This document shows positions 59,501 to 64,000 of a DNA stretch of 64,000 nt, in pieces. A program made the translations under genes and the position numbers. This DNA comes from Rhododendron vialii. Taxonomy: Eukaryota; Streptophyta; Magnoliopsida; Ericales; Ericaceae. Numbering within the stretch: the first letter of the stretch is position 1; every line of letters starts with the position of its first letter. The notes under the pieces are model-generated. The model was not told where the DNA came from and made no database searches. It saw only the letters and a program-made list of their open reading frames with translations. Location of the stretch: NCBI RefSeq assembly GCF_030253575.1, contig NC_080563.1, positions 36,007,001-36,071,000 on the forward strand, read 5' to 3'.

Positions 59501-61699
59501 CTTTGTAACCTCTTCCTTGATCTTCTGAACCCAATCCGGCCTCATCCTGCGGAGTTTCTGTTTGACGGGGACAGCCCCGGGCTCCAACGGGATTCGGTGT
59601 TGTACTATTTCAGGATCAATGCCGGGCATATCCTTGTGAGACCATGCAAAAACCTCGGGAAATTCTTTGAGGAGCTTGATTGTTCCGGCGTGGTTTTCCG
59701 GAGACAGATTTGCACCGATTTGCATCATACGGGGGTCATCCTTGTCTTTCAGATTTACACAAATTACTTCTTCTTTTAGAGGCTGAGCACGCCTTTCGTC
59801 TTCCTTTTCGATGAGGGAACGCAACTCAGCCGGGATGTCCCCGTCGAAGTCTGTTCCTTCATCGTCAGGGTCGACACAGTTTATATAGAAGCTAGCAAAG
59901 TAGTCAGAAGTAGGATCATGCATTTCATAAAACCCAACAGGGTTGCCAAGTACAACAGACTCGAACTCGAAGTAAAAGCTACGACGTGGAGGGCCAAGAG
60001 GCATAAACTCCGACTCTGAGCTAGACTTAGACTCGACAGACTCTGTGTCAGATTCAGACTCGTCGTCAATGCATGTTAGACGCGGAGTAAAAATGCAGTT
60101 ATTAATACTTCCCTGCGCCTTGACTATGAGAGAGGTGGGATCCTCGGGAGCATTTGATGAGTCGGGCCCAAGCATCAGCACTTCAGCTTCCTCGCCCTTG
60201 CCAACCAAACCTACTTGGGAGAACAGCATCCCCAGACCCCCTTGATCAAAAGTCCTCAGCCAGTCAAACTCTTCCTTGGTCCGACCCAGCTGTTTCTCGA
60301 ACTCTTTCCGAGCAAGCTTCTCTTCAGCTGTCTCTTCCTCACCGTCGGACCAGGTGTCCGTAGCAAAGATCTCGAATCCCGGCAGCCAGGTAGAAGTCTC
60401 CGGATCCCAAAACGGCTCTATCTGTCTCGAATAAGCAAGGCCTCCTCCTTCTCGCACAAAGTAGCTATCGGGGTTACCAAAAAGGGTTCGAGGCTTTCCC
60501 GTGTCTTTCCTCCTTTTGGCATCTTTGGTCGGTGGAGTGTAACCTAGGCCAAAGCGGCCTTCGGTGGAAGGAAAGACAGGGAACTCAGCAATCCCTTGTT
60601 GGTTGATCCCGAGTCCTAGGCCAGGCATGAATGACATTTTCCTCATCATTTCGAGGACGGTTGAGCTTATGGTGAAATCGTCATCCATGGCAATGGCGAG
60701 GACTGAGCCAGACGTGTCGAAAGAGAATCCTCCAAAGTCCGAGTCTTCCTCCCCGTGCATGATGCCCAAGACAGGCGTTCCATCATCTGTGAGCGGGCGG
60801 ATTCCAGAATCCCCGCAAATTGTCAAGGTACCAGTAGGCAGCCCCAGCATGACCTTTTGATGAAGAGTTGAAGGCACCGCCATAATGTCGGCCCTATGCA
60901 GCCATGGCCTGCCCAGCAGCAGGTTGAAAGTAGCAGGGACATCGACCACATGAAACTCAACGTCCATCTCAAAGCCCTCAGCGTCAAGCTTCAGCATTAG
61001 AGTTCCCTCCACTGTACGGCGAGTACTGTCGTACGCCTTGACGGCCAAATTGGAAGGTGTTAGGTCACTCTTGGCGAGCCCCAAGCGGTAGGCAACCCTC
61101 ATCGGGCAGACATTGATAGCAGAGCCATTGTCGATCAGCACGGTTGGCACCCAATGTCCTCGGCACTTGACGGTGATGTGGAGCGGGCGGTTATGAGCAG
61201 TTCCCTCGACAGGCAGATCCTTCTCGGTGAACGTGACAGAGTGCTTAGAGAGGAGTGGCAGCACCAAGGCAATCATGGCCTCGGGGGTGATGTCAATTGG
61301 TACTGTAAGCCGGGCCAAAGCAGAGGACAGCTTCTCACGATGCTCCTTTGATGACGATATCAGACCCCAAATAGACACAGCGGCCGGAATCCTTTCAAGC
61401 TGCTTCAGAATGGCGTCTTCTTCGGGGACTCCATTTAGAAAGAGCGGGTCGGCCCTTTGAGCAGTGGGAGCGGCGGTCTTCTGAGCAGGCGGATTGGACG
61501 AGCTTCCAGCCTGAAGGTTGGCTGGCTGAAACACTCGGCCACTCCTAGTGACGTTGGCCACATCCCACCAAGACGATGTGTCAATGGAATCCCACAGGTC
61601 GGCGGGCACTTCCTCCAACTTACGCTTTCCTTTGTCGGTTGCTGCCACCGTTGCAGACGAGTCTGTCTCCAAAGCAGTGTCCCAGTCCAAATCCTCCAT
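56510..61699 (-). CDS. Pol polyprotein: protease, RT, two RNases H, integrase
   Basis: 1729 aa, uninterrupted. Residues 1-100 are acidic with WD motifs. A retropepsin-like domain has LIDNGSAINVCP (D190) and LLGRPWLH. A glycine-rich G-patch-like segment follows at about 350-390 (MPGLGLGINQQGIAEF). Reverse transcriptase has YVDD at 864-867 and a SPKDCFPLPHID segment. The first RNase H starts near 1010, but its first catalytic Asp appears replaced (LYLSVSS). An archaeal-type RNase H starts with LYFDGA (D1159) and has NNQAEYEA and GDSNLV. Integrase has a CYKCQ zinc finger, D1451 (GIDVI), D1512 (SDNGSHF) and E1547 (NGAVEAANK), then a C-terminal SGPYII motif. The second RNase H marks the Tat lineage. 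The true start is uncertain, because the frame is separated from gag by a TAG 12 bases upstream of this ATG. Confidence 0.95.
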   Translation of the reverse strand: MEDLDWDTALETDSSATVAATDKGKRKLEEVPADLWDSIDTSSWWDVANVTRSGRVFQPANLQAGSSSNPPAQKTAAPTAQRADPLFLNGVPEEDAILKQLERIPAAVSIWGLISSSKEHREKLSSALARLTVPIDITPEAMIALVLPLLSKHSVTFTEKDLPVEGTAHNRPLHITVKCRGHWVPTVLIDNGSAINVCPMRVAYRLGLAKSDLTPSNLAVKAYDSTRRTVEGTLMLKLDAEGFEMDVEFHVVDVPATFNLLLGRPWLHRADIMAVPSTLHQKVMLGLPTGTLTICGDSGIRPLTDDGTPVLGIMHGEEDSDFGGFSFDTSGSVLAIAMDDDFTISSTVLEMMRKMSFMPGLGLGINQQGIAEFPVFPSTEGRFGLGYTPPTKDAKRRKDTGKPRTLFGNPDSYFVREGGGLAYSRQIEPFWDPETSTWLPGFEIFATDTWSDGEEETAEEKLARKEFEKQLGRTKEEFDWLRTFDQGGLGMLFSQVGLVGKGEEAEVLMLGPDSSNAPEDPTSLIVKAQGSINNCIFTPRLTCIDDESESDTESVESKSSSESEFMPLGPPRRSFYFEFESVVLGNPVGFYEMHDPTSDYFASFYINCVDPDDEGTDFDGDIPAELRSLIEKEDERRAQPLKEEVICVNLKDKDDPRMMQIGANLSPENHAGTIKLLKEFPEVFAWSHKDMPGIDPEIVQHRIPLEPGAVPVKQKLRRMRPDWVQKIKEEVTKQIDAGFIRVAEYPKWVANIVPVPKKDGKIRVCVDFRDLNKASPKDCFPLPHIDVLVDNTAGHALLSFVDGFSGYNQISVAPKDQEKTTFVTEWGTYCYVKITFGLKNAGCTFQRAQTTLFHDFIHKTVEIYVDDMIVKAKEEKDYLPSLRQFLERLRKYNVRLNPQKCTFGVTSGKMLGFLITARGIEVDPSKIKAILEMEPPKSEKGVRSFLGKVQFISRFIAKLTLTCEPLFRLLKKGVPFEWTDKCQAAFESIQGYLQNPPVLMPPTPGRPLILYLSVSSTAMGCLLAQEGSNGVEKAVYYLSKKMVGSEERYTPLEKTCWALVWATRKIRHYMLAYSVRLISRMDPIKYLFEKPALTHKLARWLLLLAEFELQHVTRKSIKGRAVAKFLADHPIDGPEDVDFTFPDEEVLTVAEEVWTLYFDGAANQKGFGIGVLLITPAGAHIPLAFKLNFDVTNNQAEYEACIVGMEAAIALGVEKLEVIGDSNLVVSQANGDWKVREEKLKPYHQDLEELIPRFNKVTFTHVPRLKNQFADALATLASMIELPIGVKMRPIVIEQRDLPAYEYINAIDDVDDGLPWYHDIWNFVERGEFPTEATKKDRIALQRLASQYIICGGKLYRRSHCGMHKLCVSGVEATRIMEEIHEGVCGPHMSGVMLARKILRQGYFWSTMESQCIDYVRRCYKCQIHANLQHVPPSKLYGMTSPWPFSVWGIDVIRMIRPSASNGHKFILVAIDYFTKWVEAESYKTLTTVQVAQFIRKNIIYRYGVPQAFVSDNGSHFKGRVLELFEEFGIEIHHSTTYRPQTNGAVEAANKNVEMIIKKTAESTRDWHEQLPLALWGYRTSIRTSTGATPFSLVYGMEAVLPIELEIPSLRIMVESGLEESEWLSGRFVELMLFDERRLRALYHVQGYQRRIARAFNKKVKSRGLVEGDMVTKEIWALVFDPRGKFRPKRSGPYIIKTILFGGAAKLIDLDGNEFSTLVNLDQLKRYYP

Positions 61700-61711
61700 T
61701 ACTAGCCCTTC

Positions 61712-62561
61712 CTAGAAAGTTGGATCCTGTGCAGCCTCTTCTTCAAAGGGTGCCCCCGGGTTAGTGACGAACGGAACATCCCAGAACCCTCCATCGACCA
61801 GAGCAGCGTTTGACGGTCCACACTTCATTCCCCATGTCCAAGTCGACAATGCTATCCACATCCCAAATATCCGTGGGCGGCGGCGTCTTAACGGTTTCCC
61901 CTGCGTCCCAAAGGTCGGCGGGAGGTGCATCCAAAACCATGATAGAGCAATCATCTCCGGGAACCGAAACAAAAGGGCGAGGCTGCTCGGCAGAAATGAT
62001 GTCCTGCGTAGGGTCAAACTCATGTGCGCAGCGGCTGATGGCGCCGTCAATTGAATCCACCAATGGCTGCATGGCGCCAAGCGGGCGGCGGATGTTGGGC
62101 ACGAGTTCCCCTTCTTGAAATTGGTCCCAATACTCCTCACTGACGTCTCCTTGGTCCGAATCAGTCTTGAGACCTTGGCCCATTTGCCATCCATCGGGCT
62201 GCGGATCCCATGCATATTCCTCGACTTCTTGTTCGACTTGGCTAAGTTCGGGCTGGTAAAAGAGTGCGAACAAAGAGAGTCCGTCCAAAGGGTCGGCCTG
62301 CGCCGCATTCCATTCTTCGTCCCATTGAGCTAGCCACATCTGATTGACTTGGGGGTGCGCAGGAAACCCCATGTTATACTGTTCGATCCAGTCATTGCAA
62401 AGCTCGTCCCATTCTTTGGCTTTGTCCTCCATGGCCCAGCCGGCTGCCATCATGTTAATGCTTGGTTCAGAAGGGAAAGGTACGATCGGTTTAGGGTTGT
62501 CGGTTGAGGCAATATGGTCAGTGGGGTTGAATATAGTGGAGCTGATGTTTATCTGGTTCAC
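61712..62561 (-). pseudogene. Acidic Trp/Asp-rich linker between gag and pol, interrupted
   Basis: The main frame runs from just after the gag stop to 61761 and is in the same frame as gag. Near its end the sensible reading moves to the pol frame (61712-62308 open), which then meets TAG at 61712-61714 before pol. The protein is rich in Trp, Asp and Glu (WDELCNDWIEQYN, WLAQWDEEWNAAQ, ADLWDAGETV, TDIWDVDSIVD). The same PADLWD word recurs at the start of pol, so linker and pol start look like one continuous region in the ancestor. No enzyme domain is visible. The frame loss could be damage or a programmed shift. Confidence 0.65.
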
Positions 62562-63914
62562 TTAAGGGTTAGAGTCGTGTTTAGGAAGGGAGTTGGAGAT
62601 GACGTTGGGCTTGGTAGGTGGAGTTGGAAGAGTACCATTATCCACCAAATCTTGTATCGCATGACGGAGGCGATACCAAGAGTCGGTGTAATGGTCGGGC
62701 ATTTGGTGGTACGCACAGAAAGCGTTGGGGTTATGGCTAGGGGGTGGATTTTGAGGAAGTGGAGTCGGGGCTAAAGGCCTGAGATGCCCAGTTTTGATTA
62801 ACTTCTCTAACACCGAGGAAAGTGGTGCCTCGAAATTGGCGAAGTTACGGGGCTGGTTGCGGTTTCGGGGTCTTTGAGGAGTTTGAACTTGGTTTATGTC
62901 GGCAATGTGGTTAGAGCTTTGGGCTGAGGGGTTGTTAGTAGAGTTTGCGTTGGCATAGCTGCTGCCACCGAACAAAGCAGTGTTGTTTCCGGTGTATGCA
63001 CGAGGTTTGGATTTGGAGACTGAGGCAGAGGAGGAGATGTCACTCCTGGGCAGAACACCAGTTTGGAGGGCTTCCTCGATAGCCAGCCCGGAGTCGTAGA
63101 ACGTTTCAAAGTTTGCCCCTTGAACCAAGACGAGGTTTTTGGCGAAGTCCGGTTGCAGATTACGGGAGATGATACGGATCTGATCCTTCTCGCTCGGGCG
63201 ATCGGACATGAGAGCGGCCTTGGCTCTCCATCGCTGGATAAAGTCCGCAAAGGACTCCTTTGCTGTCATCTTGGTGGATTCCAATTCCCGAGTGGTCATT
63301 TTGAGCTGGGCATTGTAGCTATACTGAGCATTGAAAGCCGTGCCGATGTCCTCCCATGTCCGTCTCTTGGAGATGTCGAGTGATAAGAACCACTGGAAAG
63401 CGGGACCGGCAAGAGTTTGTAGAAACAACTGAGCCATAGCATCCTCCCCAACACCATGCAGTTTCATTGCGCCATGATAGGCCAACAAGTGAGTTTTCGG
63501 GTCTCCGGTACCGTCAAACTTTGCGAAGTCAGGCATTTTGAACCGATCGGGGAGCCTGGCGTTCGGGAACGGGCAGAGGCGGTCCATGTCTAGTACTCCC
63601 GACCCTTTTCTTTTGGATTTGGCAACAGCTTCCTCCAACTTGGCCATCTTGGCGACCAAAGCTGCCATTTCTGGGCTTGGAGCGGGATTTTCGACTAGTG
63701 GCTCCTCTTCGAAACCGGCTCCTTGTTCGCGCCTCCCGTTGCCTTCCCCTCCTGCTACAATGGGAAGTCGCTCTTCGATGAGGGTTCGAAGATTAGCCAC
63801 AGAGGCGTCGGCCTGGTCGGCCCTTTGCTGCATGATGGCCAGGTTGTGCTGCAGATCGGCCAACAGAGTTGCAAGGTTCGGAGGTGGGACATCTGCCATG
63901 GTCAGCACTTCCAC
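62562..63914 (-). CDS. Gag protein of the Tat-type element (partial at window edge)
   Basis: Gag builds the virus-like particle in which reverse transcription happens. A first in-window ATG is at 63899 (MADVPPPNLATLL), but the frame stays open to base 64000, so the true start may be further right. Residues 10-100 look coiled-coil-like. About 120-290 is the retrotransposon gag domain (MPDFAKFDGTGDPKTHLLAY, LAGPAFQWFLSLD, ESFADFIQRWRAKAALM, LVLVQGANFETF). Near the C-terminus CAYHQMPDHYTDSWYRLRHA resembles the usual C-x2-H..H..C knuckle of this lineage, with Trp where Cys is expected. The stop is TAA at 62562-62564, after which the same frame stays open. Confidence 0.9.
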   Translation of the reverse strand: MEVLTMADVPPPNLATLLADLQHNLAIMQQRADQADASVANLRTLIEERLPIVAGGEGNGRREQGAGFEEEPLVENPAPSPEMAALVAKMAKLEEAVAKSKRKGSGVLDMDRLCPFPNARLPDRFKMPDFAKFDGTGDPKTHLLAYHGAMKLHGVGEDAMAQLFLQTLAGPAFQWFLSLDISKRRTWEDIGTAFNAQYSYNAQLKMTTRELESTKMTAKESFADFIQRWRAKAALMSDRPSEKDQIRIISRNLQPDFAKNLVLVQGANFETFYDSGLAIEEALQTGVLPRSDISSSASVSKSKPRAYTGNNTALFGGSSYANANSTNNPSAQSSNHIADINQVQTPQRPRNRNQPRNFANFEAPLSSVLEKLIKTGHLRPLAPTPLPQNPPPSHNPNAFCAYHQMPDHYTDSWYRLRHAIQDLVDNGTLPTPPTKPNVISNSLPKHDSNP

Positions 63915-64000
63915 TTTAACACGCTTTGGAGATGCTGGTGGAGACGGAGAAGACGGAGGAGATTCGTGTGGAGTAGTCGGCGGCGAATCCTCCCGCGACA

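Larger units (their letters stand above)
46600..64000 (-). mobile_element. Tat-lineage Ty3/Gypsy LTR retrotransposon, 5' end outside the window
   Basis: Order on the minus strand is gag (to 62562), acidic linker ORF, pol ending at 56510, a region with two genes on the opposite strand, a 30-bp satellite, a polypurine tract and the 3' LTR. The second, archaeal-type RNase H after the first RNase H, together with extra antisense genes and tandem repeats before the 3' LTR, is the described pattern of the Tat lineage (Ogre, Retand and relatives). Pol is uninterrupted over 1729 codons with all catalytic residues of RT, the second RNase H and integrase, so the copy is young. The gag-to-pol link is broken or recoded. 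The 5' LTR and primer site lie beyond 64 kb. Confidence 0.9.

Noticed and set aside
61154-62774. Plus-strand frames opposite the linker and gag
   Set aside because: Several short overlapping frames without start context, splice sites or domains, unlike the two true antisense genes.

Overview
This is nuclear DNA from a flowering plant, almost certainly a eudicot. Genes have GT-AG introns, AT-rich intergenic DNA and CT-rich 5' leaders. There are tRNA-derived SINEs of the Au kind, many foldback MITEs, and a Tat-lineage Ty3/Gypsy retrotransposon. The species cannot be fixed from the window; an asterid such as Ericales is only a guess.

Layout. 1-12.3 kb is gene-free and AT-rich. It holds MITE-like hairpins, a SINE nested in a SINE, LTR-like debris and local tandem duplications. 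12.4-17.3 kb (+) is a five-exon class II DAHP synthase gene of the shikimate pathway. 21.0-23.9 kb (-) is a decayed but intron-bearing copy of ribosomal protein eS6. 26.3-30.7 kb (-) is a nine-exon SnRK2 kinase of the SnRK2.7/2.8 type; a 1.17-kb foldback element begins 120 bp upstream of its ATG. 31-37 kb is intergenic with more hairpin elements. 37.6-40.6 kb (+) is a four-exon 14-3-3 gene of the omega/kappa-like (non-epsilon) type. 42.5-45.2 kb (+) holds the first three exons of a COX6B-1-type cytochrome c oxidase subunit. The rest of that gene is missing from the window: a truncated antisense FAR1/FHY3-like gene starts at once, and then a large retrotransposon runs to the right edge.

The retrotransposon (about 46.6 kb to beyond 64 kb, coding on the minus strand) is the most unusual part. 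From right to left it has gag, a Trp/Asp-rich acidic linker ORF, and a 1729-aa pol (protease, G-patch-like segment, RT, degenerate RNase H, a second archaeal-type RNase H, integrase). On the opposite strand follow two multi-exon genes encoding plant-mobile-domain-like proteins. Then come a 30-bp satellite array, a polypurine tract and a roughly 2-kb LTR. Paired copies of the palindrome GGCGTACGCC are scattered only through the LTR, the untranslated parts and the starts of the antisense genes.

The ordinary genes are unrelated housekeeping and signalling genes with no operon-like relation. Exon limits were read by eye from splice sites and reading frame; family names rest on remembered conserved sequence, not on a search.
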